A stretch of 64,000 bases of DNA from Rhyzopertha dominica (Eukaryota; Arthropoda; Insecta; Coleoptera; Bostrichidae), in assembly GCA_025024175.1 (NCBI GenBank), contig QCXZ01000064.1, positions 42,305,325 to 42,369,324 on the forward strand, read 5' to 3'. Below the pieces are notes generated by a model that ran no database searches, was not told where the DNA came from, and worked only from the letters and a program-made list of their open reading frames with translations. A program made the translations under genes and the position numbers. Positions 21,459 to 31,145 of the stretch are shown here, piece after piece (the first letter of the stretch is position 1; every line of letters begins with the position of its first letter).

Positions 21459-21500
<42 letters not shown>
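21459..21500. repeat. (TA)n microsatellite
   Basis: About 40 bp of alternating T and A directly left of the hairpin. Confidence 0.9.
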
Positions 21501-21506
<6 letters not shown>

Positions 21507-21636
21507 GAGCATATGTGATATTTTCTTGGGATTTGCAGGCATAAGATGAAATGAAAAAGTACTGGCCTTGACCAGTACTTTTTCATTTCATCTTATGCCT
21601 GCAAATCCCAAGAAAATATCACATATGCTCATTTAT
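21501..21636. repeat. Perfect inverted repeat, 65-bp arms, 6-nt loop
   Basis: Arms 21501-21565 and 21572-21636 are exact reverse complements as far as I can check base by base, with loop 'ccttga'. It lies between two TA microsatellites. No known element termini are recognisable. Confidence 0.9.
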
Positions 21637-21668
21637 AATGAATTCAGGCGATAATTAATTATCTTTCA

Positions 21669-21670
<2 letters not shown>

Positions 21671-21756
<86 letters not shown>
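21671..21756. repeat. (TA)n microsatellite
   Basis: About 80 bp of TA repeats right of the hairpin. Confidence 0.9.
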
Positions 21757-21757
<1 letters not shown>

Positions 21758-22102
21758 ATTCAATAATTGGGTGACCCGGCTGGCTTGGGCATTAAAATAT
21801 AGCGAAGCTAGTCGTGCTAATTGTTTATATTTCGGGTCTCTTGTGACCCTTTATCAAAACAACTACAAATTAACAAAACCAGNATTATACAAAAACATAA
21901 CAAATTCTTGTAAAAAACTTACAGCACAAAGCNAACAATAAGAAAGCAAAACTCGATATTCTCGCACAACGTTCTTCTACTGTATATCTGTGGCAACTTC
22001 ACTAAAAGGAAATATAAACCAAAAATCCAAAAAAACCTTTTATAATTTTGTGATATGACATAATTTCAAATTTTTGACAAAAGTATTGACAACTATTACA
22101 AC

Positions 22103-22104
<2 letters not shown>
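21757..22104. other. Unassigned sequence between microsatellites
   Basis: About 350 bp with no supported gene; includes 'gggtgacccggctggcttgg' and two undetermined bases (21883, 21933). Confidence 0.35.
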
Positions 22105-22159
<55 letters not shown>

Positions 22160-22170
22160 ATTTATATATA
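22105..22170. repeat. (TA)n microsatellite abutting the Penelope-like array
   Basis: TA-rich run that touches the 3' end of the first Penelope-like unit; a similar run (30295-30331) touches the other end of the array, suggesting that the array sits within one TA tract. Confidence 0.85.
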
Positions 22171-22239
22171 TTGGGAAGTTTTGAGGGGTATTCGACCTTA
22201 CGGGTTTGAAATAAGTACACTCTTTTTACATTGCCGAGC

Positions 22240-22267
22240 TTTCGACTATAATTTTAGTCATCATCAG
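22240..22267 (-). ncRNA. Hammerhead-ribozyme-like core in family A terminal repeat (unit 1)
   Basis: On the minus strand CTGATGA is followed by a stem GACTA/TAGTC closed by an AT-rich loop, then GAAA. These are the conserved core boxes and stem II of a hammerhead ribozyme, known in Penelope-like elements. I could not draw convincing stems I and III from this copy alone. Confidence 0.55.
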
Positions 22268-22653
22268 GGCTACTACAAAAATTACAAAGTTTAAGTAACA
22301 AATGGTTGTTTTTTTATAAACATGTTCTTACCGAATTTGAGGTTACAAAATTTAAGTTGCCAATCTTGCGAAGTTTTATGTAATAACATTCTATATGGGT
22401 TGTTTACTTTCTGGATCAACTGGATTAACTTTTACAAAAACAATTTACCATACATTGATTTAGACGATTACAACAGATTAAAAATTCTTAAGTTAACACG
22501 TTAAAATCGTTAAAATCAGTTCGAAATCACAGCCGTCAGTTTAAATTGTCAGTGTCAAACGCCACAGCCCCAACACCGTTGCCAACCTTTAAGAGAGTAA
22601 GTATCTGTTTCTGTTATTTAATGTTAATTTTGATTTATTTTTATTTTTATTAT

Positions 22654-25137
22654 TTAAATAATGTTATCAGAAAGTAGGTAAGTATAAATGTTACTTAATT
22701 TTTGTGTGTCTGATTTTTTGTTTATAGTATTTTTGTGTTTGTTTATTTGATACATTTCTAAAATTAGTCGTTTTTTTGTGTTACTTTCTGTTTCTAAAAT
22801 TTTTATGTTTTCCCAATTTATTTCATGTTCGTTTTGTAGTGCATGTTCAGTTAATGAGCAACGGTCTCTCTTTTTTGTGATATCGCTTTTGTGAAGGGCT
22901 ACTCTATTAGTTAACCACTGTGATGTCTGTCCGACATATACACTACCACAACTGTTACATTCTATAGAGTAAACTACATTTGATCGAAACTTTATAGGAA
23001 CCTTGTCTTTTAATTTGCTAAAAAGATTTAGGCCTTTTTTGTTATTTTTAATGGCTATTTTTATATTTTCGGTTTGAAAGGTTCTAATGATTTTAGTTGA
23101 TAAGTCTGATATATTTGGGAGGGACCCAAATCGTCCATTTTCTTCAGTTTTATTTTGTGTGGTGATATCTAGATGTTGCCGATTCTCCACATTTTCCAAA
23201 TGTCCGTTGTTTGTTGTACAGAAAAGAATTTTGTTTATTAATGTTTTTGGATATGAATTTTGTAAGAGCATGATTTTAAGTTTTTTTAGGTTTTTATTTA
23301 CTAAACTTTCATGTGAAATTTTAATTATTCTTTGTTTCATCTGTTTTATGAAATTTGTTTTAATTTTTATCGAATGATTTGATGAGAAATTTAAGTACCT
23401 ACCGGAAGATGTGGGTTTTTGATACCAGTCCAATATTAGAGTGCTATTTTGCCTTATAACCCTTGTGTCTAGAAAAGGCACACTTTTTTCCACTTCCCTC
23501 TCTACAGTGAATTTTATATTTTGATCGAAAGAGTTAAAAATTGTCATAATTTCTTCTATGCTATTTCTGGGAATTACTAATAGTAAGTCATCTACAAATT
23601 TTTTGATAAACGTTATTTTACAATTTAGTTTTGGTATACATGTGTCTAGTAAATGGTCCATTATGTATTGTGCCAGGATAGGGCTTAATTTGGAGCCCAT
23701 GGTGCAACCAAAAATTTGTTTATAGTATTTGTTTTCATAAGAAAAATAACTGCTATCTAGTGTGAATATTATCATCTCTATGAATAACTCTTTTCTTTTA
23801 TTTATGTTTGTAATCTTTGGACATCTGAAGTGGGGATCTATTTTTTGCCAATTTTCTTGTAATATTTTAACTACTAATTTTTTCGAAATATTTCCAAAAA
23901 GATTTATTACGTCTAATGATATTATTTCATGGTCCGGTGGAATGTGTATGCCTTTTACTGACTCTGCAAATTGGAAACTATCTTTTATGTAATATACATT
24001 ATTTGTATCGTATGATTTTGTTAAAATGTCACAGAGTAACTTTGACAATTGCATTGTTGGGCTTTGAATGCTTGAGACTATCGGTCTTAAGGGGACATTT
24101 GGTTTGTGGAGTTTCGGGTTTCCATAAATCTTTGGGCTTATTGAGTTATATGTTTTGTACATTTTTGCATCTTCGGCAGTTAGGTGTTTTATTTTTTCTA
24201 ATGTATTTATATAGTTGTTAGCTTTTGTTTGAATGGTTCGAGTTGGGTCACATCTCAGTTCTTTGAAACAGTCTACATCTGATAAAATATCTCTCATTTT
24301 GCTCTGATATTGTTCTCTGTCCACGACAACCGTGACTCCCCCCTTATCACTATTTAAAACAAGTAAGTCTTGGTGTAATTTCAAATACTTTAAAGTTTGG
24401 TTATACATTGTGTCCGTTTGATTCTTTATATATTTATTTTTGTTAAAATGACTTGTTATTAAGCTTGTTACTTTTGCTCTATAGTAATCTCTACGTTCTT
24501 CGGATATGTGTTCTAAAATGTTTTCTATGTCTGCAACCAGTTTTCCCCTGTGGATATCTTTTATGTTTGTCTTAAAACTGAATTTTGGTCCCAATGCTAA
24601 TGTTGTTTTTACATTCTGTGGCACACTTGTCGTAGACAGATTTACAAACCATTTTTCTTGTGTTTTAAAGTTACTGTTTATGTTTTGTTTTAATTTTGTT
24701 AATTTGTTTAAATTTTTTGTTTTTGTTTTGTGGAAAATTATGTTGAATTTGATTTTGAGTCTTCTTTGATATTCATTTATCACATGTTGTGGTAGCGTTT
24801 GCTGTAATTTCGACACTATTGAACTTGTTAATTTTGAATTCTTTTTGATCAGAAAGTTAACATGACTAATTTCTAAGTTTATAATTTTAAACATCAGCCT
24901 ATTGTTGAAATCTTGAATTTTTCTTTCCAGTTTTCTATTTTCTTCTCCAAAAAGGTTGTATAGACTTTTGACGCTGTTGGATACATGGTTTGGTATTACC
25001 TCGTTATTCTTGCATTGGTGTAAGAAGATTCTTCGGTTTACAAGATTGGCTTCCTTGTTGTTAAGTTTATACCATTGTTTCAGTAGGTGGGTTGTTTCAT
25101 CACCATAGGATGTTCGGATAATTTGATAAAACCCCAT
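22654..25137 (-). CDS. Penelope-like reverse transcriptase/GIY-YIG endonuclease (unit 1)
   Basis: An intact 827-residue protein. The N-terminal 250 residues are basic and helix-rich, as in Penelope proteins. The RT follows with 'LNSDKGGVTVVV' (about 261-272), 'YGNPKLHKPNVPLRPIVSS' (338-356), motif A 'SLDVINLF' (407-414), motif B 'GCTMGSKLSPILAQY' (477-491), catalytic 'KKFVDDLLL' (512-520) and 'VPFLDTRV' (553-560). The C-terminus is a GIY-YIG endonuclease with a CNSC pair at 727-730 and 'VYVGQT' at 733-738. RT copies the RNA at the nick that the endonuclease makes. Phe replaces the more usual Tyr before VDD. The ATG at 25137 is 45 bp inside the unit boundary, so its promoter would lie in the neighbouring repeat. 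No stop or frameshift: possibly active. Confidence 0.93.
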   Translation of the reverse strand: MGFYQIIRTSYGDETTHLLKQWYKLNNKEANLVNRRIFLHQCKNNEVIPNHVSNSVKSLYNLFGEENRKLERKIQDFNNRLMFKIINLEISHVNFLIKKNSKLTSSIVSKLQQTLPQHVINEYQRRLKIKFNIIFHKTKTKNLNKLTKLKQNINSNFKTQEKWFVNLSTTSVPQNVKTTLALGPKFSFKTNIKDIHRGKLVADIENILEHISEERRDYYRAKVTSLITSHFNKNKYIKNQTDTMYNQTLKYLKLHQDLLVLNSDKGGVTVVVDREQYQSKMRDILSDVDCFKELRCDPTRTIQTKANNYINTLEKIKHLTAEDAKMYKTYNSISPKIYGNPKLHKPNVPLRPIVSSIQSPTMQLSKLLCDILTKSYDTNNVYYIKDSFQFAESVKGIHIPPDHEIISLDVINLFGNISKKLVVKILQENWQKIDPHFRCPKITNINKRKELFIEMIIFTLDSSYFSYENKYYKQIFGCTMGSKLSPILAQYIMDHLLDTCIPKLNCKITFIKKFVDDLLLVIPRNSIEEIMTIFNSFDQNIKFTVEREVEKSVPFLDTRVIRQNSTLILDWYQKPTSSGRYLNFSSNHSIKIKTNFIKQMKQRIIKISHESLVNKNLKKLKIMLLQNSYPKTLINKILFCTTNNGHLENVENRQHLDITTQNKTEENGRFGSLPNISDLSTKIIRTFQTENIKIAIKNNKKGLNLFSKLKDKVPIKFRSNVVYSIECNSCGSVYVGQTSQWLTNRVALHKSDITKKRDRCSLTEHALQNEHEINWENIKILETESNTKKRLILEMYQINKHKNTINKKSDTQKLSNIYTYLLSDNII

Positions 25138-25251
25138 CTTGATTGTAACGTTGGATGGATTTAGCGGTCGTACTTGTTTATGTTGGGAAGTTTTGAGGGG
25201 TATTCGACCTTACGGGTTTGAAATAAGTACACTCTTTTTACATTGCCGAGC

Positions 25252-25279
25252 TTTCGACTATAATTTTAGTCATCATCAG
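25252..25279 (-). ncRNA. Hammerhead-ribozyme-like core (unit 2)
   Basis: Same core as at 22240-22267, exactly 3,012 bp further on, at the junction between two tandem ORFs. In this position a self-cleaving RNA would cut a tandem transcript into unit-length pieces; that role is inference. Confidence 0.55.
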
Positions 25280-25665
25280 GGCTACTACAAAAATTACAAA
25301 GTTTAAGTAACAAATGGTTGTTTTTTTATAAACATGTTCTTACCGAATTTGAGGTTACAAAATTTAAGTTGCCAATCTTGCGAAGTTTTATGTAATAACA
25401 TTCTATATGGGTTGTTTACTTTCTGGATCAACTGGATTAACTTTTACAAAAACAATTTACCATACATTGATTTAGACGATTACAACAGATTAAAAATTCT
25501 TAAGTTAACACGTTAAAATCGTTAAAATCAGTTCGAAATCACAGCCGTCAGTTTAAATTGTCAGTGTCAAACGCCACAGCCCCAACACCGTTGCCAACCT
25601 TTAAGAGAGTAAGTATCTGTTTCTGTTATTTAATGTTAATTTTGATTTATTTTTATTTTTATTAT

Positions 25666-28149
25666 TTAAATAATGTTATCAGAAAGTAGGTAAGTATAAA
25701 TGTTACTTAATTTTTGTGTGTCTGATTTTTTGTTTATAGTATTTTTGTGTTTGTTTATTTGATACATTTCTAAAATTAGTCGTTTTTTTGTGTTACTTTC
25801 TGTTTCTAAAATTTTTATGTTTTCCCAATTTATTTCATGTTCGTTTTGTAGTGCATGTTCAGTTAATGAGCAACGGTCTCTCTTTTTTGTGATATCGCTT
25901 TTGTGAAGGGCTACTCTATTAGTTAACCACTGTGATGTCTGTCCGACATATACACTACCACAACTGTTACATTCTATAGAGTAAACTACATTTGATCGAA
26001 ACTTTATAGGAACCTTGTCTTTTAATTTGCTAAAAAGATTTAGGCCTTTTTTGTTATTTTTAATGGCTATTTTTATATTTTCGGTTTGAAAGGTTCTAAT
26101 GATTTTAGTTGATAAGTCTGATATATTTGGGAGGGACCCAAATCGTCCATTTTCTTCAGTTTTATTTTGTGTGGTGATATCTAGATGTTGCCGATTCTCC
26201 ACATTTTCCAAATGTCCGTTGTTTGTTGTACAGAAAAGAATTTTGTTTATTAATGTTTTTGGATATGAATTTTGTAAGAGCATGATTTTAAGTTTTTTTA
26301 GGTTTTTATTTACTAAACTTTCATGTGAAATTTTAATTATTCTTTGTTTCATCTGTTTTATGAAATTTGTTTTAATTTTTATCGAATGATTTGATGAGAA
26401 ATTTAAGTACCTACCGGAAGATGTGGGTTTTTGATACCAGTCCAATATTAGAGTGCTATTTTGCCTTATAACCCTTGTGTCTAGAAAAGGCACACTTTTT
26501 TCCACTTCCCTCTCTACAGTGAATTTTATATTTTGATCGAAAGAGTTAAAAATTGTCATAATTTCTTCTATGCTATTTCTGGGAATTACTAATAGTAAGT
26601 CATCTACAAATTTTTTGATAAACGTTATTTTACAATTTAGTTTTGGTATACATGTGTCTAGTAAATGGTCCATTATGTATTGTGCCAGGATAGGGCTTAA
26701 TTTGGAGCCCATGGTGCAACCAAAAATTTGTTTATAGTATTTGTTTTCATAAGAAAAATAACTGCTATCTAGTGTGAATATTATCATCTCTATGAATAAC
26801 TCTTTTCTTTTATTTATGTTTGTAATCTTTGGACATCTGAAGTGGGGATCTATTTTTTGCCAATTTTCTTGTAATATTTTAACTACTAATTTTTTCGAAA
26901 TATTTCCAAAAAGATTTATTACGTCTAATGATATTATTTCATGGTCCGGTGGAATGTGTATGCCTTTTACTGACTCTGCAAATTGGAAACTATCTTTTAT
27001 GTAATATACATTATTTGTATCGTATGATTTTGTTAAAATGTCACAGAGTAACTTTGACAATTGCATTGTTGGGCTTTGAATGCTTGAGACTATCGGTCTT
27101 AAGGGGACATTTGGTTTGTGGAGTTTCGGGTTTCCATAAATCTTTGGGCTTATTGAGTTATATGTTTTGTACATTTTTGCATCTTCGGCAGTTAGGTGTT
27201 TTATTTTTTCTAATGTATTTATATAGTTGTTAGCTTTTGTTTGAATGGTTCGAGTTGGGTCACATCTCAGTTCTTTGAAACAGTCTACATCTGATAAAAT
27301 ATCTCTCATTTTGCTCTGATATTGTTCTCTGTCCACGACAACCGTGACTCCCCCCTTATCACTATTTAAAACAAGTAAGTCTTGGTGTAATTTCAAATAC
27401 TTTAAAGTTTGGTTATACATTGTGTCCGTTTGATTCTTTATATATTTATTTTTGTTAAAATGACTTGTTATTAAGCTTGTTACTTTTGCTCTATAGTAAT
27501 CTCTACGTTCTTCGGATATGTGTTCTAAAATGTTTTCTATGTCTGCAACCAGTTTTCCCCTGTGGATATCTTTTATGTTTGTCTTAAAACTGAATTTTGG
27601 TCCCAATGCTAATGTTGTTTTTACATTCTGTGGCACACTTGTCGTAGACAGATTTACAAACCATTTTTCTTGTGTTTTAAAGTTACTGTTTATGTTTTGT
27701 TTTAATTTTGTTAATTTGTTTAAATTTTTTGTTTTTGTTTTGTGGAAAATTATGTTGAATTTGATTTTGAGTCTTCTTTGATATTCATTTATCACATGTT
27801 GTGGTAGCGTTTGCTGTAATTTCGACACTATTGAACTTGTTAATTTTGAATTCTTTTTGATCAGAAAGTTAACATGACTAATTTCTAAGTTTATAATTTT
27901 AAACATCAGCCTATTGTTGAAATCTTGAATTTTTCTTTCCAGTTTTCTATTTTCTTCTCCAAAAAGGTTGTATAGACTTTTGACGCTGTTGGATACATGG
28001 TTTGGTATTACCTCGTTATTCTTGCATTGGTGTAAGAAGATTCTTCGGTTTACAAGATTGGCTTCCTTGTTGTTAAGTTTATACCATTGTTTCAGTAGGT
28101 GGGTTGTTTCATCACCATAGGATGTTCGGATAATTTGATAAAACCCCAT
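25666..28149 (-). CDS. Penelope-like reverse transcriptase/GIY-YIG endonuclease (unit 2)
   Basis: Encodes the same 827 residues as unit 1, without a single difference: RT motif A near 407, FVDD near 514, GIY-YIG from about 721. Its 3' repeat (25183-25665) lies directly upstream of the unit 1 ORF and would provide that ORF's promoter region, as in other Penelope tandem arrays. Both ORFs being intact argues against relaxed constraint since duplication, or simply for very recent origin. Confidence 0.93.
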   Translation of the reverse strand: MGFYQIIRTSYGDETTHLLKQWYKLNNKEANLVNRRIFLHQCKNNEVIPNHVSNSVKSLYNLFGEENRKLERKIQDFNNRLMFKIINLEISHVNFLIKKNSKLTSSIVSKLQQTLPQHVINEYQRRLKIKFNIIFHKTKTKNLNKLTKLKQNINSNFKTQEKWFVNLSTTSVPQNVKTTLALGPKFSFKTNIKDIHRGKLVADIENILEHISEERRDYYRAKVTSLITSHFNKNKYIKNQTDTMYNQTLKYLKLHQDLLVLNSDKGGVTVVVDREQYQSKMRDILSDVDCFKELRCDPTRTIQTKANNYINTLEKIKHLTAEDAKMYKTYNSISPKIYGNPKLHKPNVPLRPIVSSIQSPTMQLSKLLCDILTKSYDTNNVYYIKDSFQFAESVKGIHIPPDHEIISLDVINLFGNISKKLVVKILQENWQKIDPHFRCPKITNINKRKELFIEMIIFTLDSSYFSYENKYYKQIFGCTMGSKLSPILAQYIMDHLLDTCIPKLNCKITFIKKFVDDLLLVIPRNSIEEIMTIFNSFDQNIKFTVEREVEKSVPFLDTRVIRQNSTLILDWYQKPTSSGRYLNFSSNHSIKIKTNFIKQMKQRIIKISHESLVNKNLKKLKIMLLQNSYPKTLINKILFCTTNNGHLENVENRQHLDITTQNKTEENGRFGSLPNISDLSTKIIRTFQTENIKIAIKNNKKGLNLFSKLKDKVPIKFRSNVVYSIECNSCGSVYVGQTSQWLTNRVALHKSDITKKRDRCSLTEHALQNEHEINWENIKILETESNTKKRLILEMYQINKHKNTINKKSDTQKLSNIYTYLLSDNII

Positions 28150-28194
28150 CTTGATTGTAACGTTGGATGGATTTAGCGGTCGTACTTGTTTATG

Positions 28195-28970
28195 TTGGGA
28201 AGTTTTGAGGGGTATTCGACCTTACGGGTTTGAAATAAGTACACTCTTTTTACATTGCCGAGCTTTCGACTATAATTTTAGTCATCATCAGGGCTACTAC
28301 AAAAATTACAAAGTTTAAGTAACAAATGGTTGTTTTTTTATAAACATGTTCTTACCGAATTTGAGGTTACAAAATTTAAGTTGCCAATCTTGCGAAGTTT
28401 TATGTAATAACATTCTATATGGGTTGTTTACTTTCTGGATCAACTGGATTAACTTTTACAAAAACAATTTACCATACATTGATTTAGACGATTACAACAG
28501 ATTAAAAATTCTTAAGTTAACACGTTAAAATCGTTAAAATCAGTTCGAAATCACAGCCGTCAGTTTAAATTGTCAGTGTCAAACGCCACAGCCCCAACAC
28601 CGTTGCCAACCTTTAAGAGAGTAAGTATCTGTTTCTGTTATTTAATGTTAATTTTGATTTATTTTTATTTTTATTATTTAAATAATGTTATCAGAAAGTA
28701 GGTAAGTATAAATGTTACTTAATTTTTGTGTGTCTGATTTTTTGTTTATAGTATTTTTGTGTTTGTTTATTTGATACATTTCTAAAATTAGTCGTTTTTT
28801 TTGTGTTACTTTCTGTTTCTAAAATTTTTATGTTTTCCCAATTTATTTCATGTTCGTTTTGTAGTGCATGTTCAGTTAATGAGCAACGGTCTCTCTTTTT
28901 TGTGATATCGCTTTTGTGAAGGGCTACTCTATTAGTTAACCACTGTGATGTCTGTCCGACATATACATAT
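28195..28970 (-). mobile_element. Penelope-like element (family A), truncated unit 3
   Basis: The 3' repeat and last 90-odd codons of the ORF continue the array in the same orientation, then stop within the GIY-YIG codons ('gtccgacatatac', 28957-28969) at a joint with an inverted copy. The remaining coding piece (about 28970-28690) has one extra T in a T-run near 28800 compared with units 1 and 2, which shifts its frame. Confidence 0.85.
28264..28291 (-). ncRNA. Hammerhead-ribozyme-like core (unit 3)
   Basis: Third copy of the core, 6,024 bp from the first, in the 3' repeat of the truncated unit. Confidence 0.5.
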
Positions 28971-28978
28971 ACATATAA

Positions 28979-29709
28979 GGCAAAATAGCACTCTAATATT
29001 GGACTGGTATCAAAAACCCACATCTTCCGGTAGGTACTTAAATTTCTCATCAAATCATTCGATAAAAATTAAAACAAATTTCATAAAACAGATGAAACAA
29101 AGAATAATTAAAATTTCACATGAAAGTTTAGTAAATAAAAACCTAAAAAAACTTAAAATCATGCTCTTACAAAATTCATATCCAAAAACATTAATAAACA
29201 AAATTCTTTTCTGTACAACAAACAACGGACATTTGGAAAATGTGGAGAATCGGCAACATCTAGATATCACCACACAAAATAAAACTGAAGAAAATGGACG
29301 ATTTGGGTCCCTCCCAAATATATCAGACTTATCAACTAAAATCATTAGAACCTTTCAAACCGAAAATATAAAAATAGCCATTAAAAATAACAAAAAAGGC
29401 CTAAATCTTTTTAGCAAATTAAAAGACAAGGTTCCTATAAAGTTTCGATCAAATGTAGTTTACTCTATAGAATGTAACAGTTGTGGTAGTGTATATGTCG
29501 GACAGACATCACAGTGGTTAACTAATAGAGTAGCCCTTCACAAAAGCGATATCACAAAAAAGAGAGACCGTTGCTCATTAACTGAACATGCACTACAAAA
29601 CGAACATGAAATAAATTGGGAAAACATAAAAATTTTAGAAACAGAAAGTAACACAAAAAAACGACTAATTTTAGAAATGTATCAAATAAACAAACACAAA
29701 ATACTATAA
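28979..29709 (+). pseudogene. C-terminal RT/GIY-YIG fragment of the inverted Penelope-like copy
   Basis: Residues from about 562 to 803 of the 827-residue protein: thumb region after 'LILDWYQKPTSSGRYLNF', the linker, and the complete 'VYSIECNSCGSVYVGQT' GIY-YIG core. The RT catalytic motifs are absent and the frame is closed prematurely near 29709 by a short deletion. Confidence 0.85.
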
Positions 29710-30163
29710 ACAAAAAATCAGACACACAAAAATTAAGTAACATTTATACTTACCTACTTTCTGATAACATTATTTAAATAATAAAAATAAAAATAAATCA
29801 AAATTAACATTAAATAACAGAAACAGATACTTACTCTCTTAAAGGTTGGCAACGGTGTTGGGGCTGTGGCGTTTGACACTGACAATTTAAACTGACGGCT
29901 GTGATTTCGAACTGATTTTAACGATTTTAACGTGTTAACTTAAGAATTTTTAATCTGTTGTAATCGTCTAAATCAATGTATGGTAAATTGTTTTTGTAAA
30001 AGTTAATCCAGTTGATCCAGAAAGTAAACAACCCATATAGAATGTTATTACATAAAACTTCGCAAGATTGGCAACTTAAATTTTGTAACCTCAAATTCGG
30101 TAAGAACATGTTTATAAAAAAACAACCATTTGTTACTTAAACTTTGTAATTTTTGTAGTAGCC

Positions 30164-30191
30164 CTGATGATGACTAAAATTATAGTCGAAA
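30164..30191 (+). ncRNA. Hammerhead-ribozyme-like core (inverted copy)
   Basis: CTGATGA, GACTA/TAGTC stem and GAAA on the plus strand, in the 3' repeat of the inverted copy. Confidence 0.5.
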
Positions 30192-30294
30192 GCTCGGCAA
30201 TGTAAAAAGAGTGTACTTATTTCAAACCCGTAAGGTCGAATACCCCTCAAAACTTCCCAACATAAACAAGTACGACCGCTAAATCCATCCAACG

Positions 30295-30295
30295 A

Positions 30296-30331
<36 letters not shown>
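30295..30331. repeat. (TA)n microsatellite at right end of Penelope array
   Basis: TA run directly after the inverted copy, the counterpart of 22105-22170. Confidence 0.85.
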
Positions 30332-30334
<3 letters not shown>

Positions 30335-31145
30335 GTTACAGGGTTGCAGTTTTGACATTACTATATTACTTTTTTGTTGTGAGTTGAGCTATACCATCGC
30401 CACACCTGTATCATCTTTTGTTTTAAAGCTTATAGCCTACTTTTGAATAATGTAACATTTCTTCAGCTCTCAATATCTTGCTGGGGTATGCAGATAAAAA
30501 AAATGTAGTAATTTTTATAGATATTTTTGTTTTAAATCCTGTGACATAATCATAAGAAATTTTTTAGGGTTCATATTTTTTAAATATGACACAAACTTGC
30601 ATTTTTTTAAATAGAAACCATAGTTGGCTTTTCTATGGTTGAAGAGATCTATTTTTTCTGATTCATTTAATCAGATTTTACTTTTACATCCTGGAAACTA
30701 TGGAATAAGAAAACATCATGTAATTTATATTATTAGGGCAAAATAAAAAACCATAAAAAATAATATATACATATTTGAATACATACATAAGACTTCTAAG
30801 AGCACTCATGCAGTTTTTTAATCGATAATCTAGAAGGCCACTTAATAATAAAAATGATTGTTAATCTGGAGATAAGTAACTATGCATTGTTTATCGTCAA
30901 TTATTTACATCCATTTTGACGAAAAATGTAAAATCTCATTAAATTATTACAAAAATAGAAATAATATTAAAATTAGTAAAAAATAAACCTAACAATATAT
31001 GCTTTTTTAATCAGAATAAATAGGTATTTTCAACCACAGCAAAGTCAACTATGATTTCCTTTAAAGAAAGGCAAGTTTGTGTATAATCTCCAAAATGAGA
31101 CCCTCTAAAAAAAATTCTGAATACGCCACTGGATTCCGAATAAAA
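30332..31145 (+). repeat. Fold-back MITE, copy lacking its right end
   Basis: Homologous to 47670-48537: shared 'ggttgcagttttgacattac', 'cataagacttctaagagcac' (compare 'catgactcctaagagcgctc'), 'atcgataatctag' and 'tatgcattgtttatc'. Like that copy it is internally palindromic ('aaaccatagttggctttt' near 30620 against 'agtcaactatgatttcc' near 31050). It has no coding capacity. The outer TIR is missing at both ends. Confidence 0.7.

Larger units (their letters stand above)
22171..25182 (-). mobile_element. Penelope-like element (family A), full tandem unit 1
   Basis: A 3,012-bp unit on the minus strand: short leader, the 827-codon RT/GIY-YIG ORF, and about 480 bp of 3' sequence that contains a hammerhead-like core. 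The next unit starts at 25183 with the same sequence. The exact 3,012-bp offset of the ORFs and of the boundary 'ttgggaagttttgagggg' shows a head-to-tail array, the arrangement known for Penelope-like elements, whose long terminal repeats come from tandem copies. Confidence 0.92.
25183..28194 (-). mobile_element. Penelope-like element (family A), full tandem unit 2
   Basis: A second complete 3,012-bp unit, reading the same as unit 1 wherever I compared them. Such identity means either a very recent tandem insertion or a duplicated assembly segment. Confidence 0.92.
28979..30294 (+). mobile_element. Penelope-like element (family A), inverted truncated copy
   Basis: A plus-strand copy beginning inside the RT C-terminus ('ggcaaaatagcactctaata') and running through the endonuclease and the full 3' repeat to 'aacttcccaa' (30251-30260). 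It then continues for 34 bp into the start of another unit ('cataaacaagtacgaccgct'). That short extension shows that it came from a tandem template. Its coding part (28945-29709) is the C-terminal third of the protein and ends early: about a dozen bases are missing near 29700 relative to units 1 and 2. Confidence 0.85.

Noticed and set aside
22322..22504. 60-codon frame repeated at 25334, 28346 and (inverted) 29927
   Set aside because: It is antisense to the Penelope ORF direction, inside the 3' repeat, and recurs only because the unit is repeated; no domain.
23087..24769. Several plus-strand frames of 76-101 codons
   Set aside because: Antisense shadows of the intact Penelope-like ORF.
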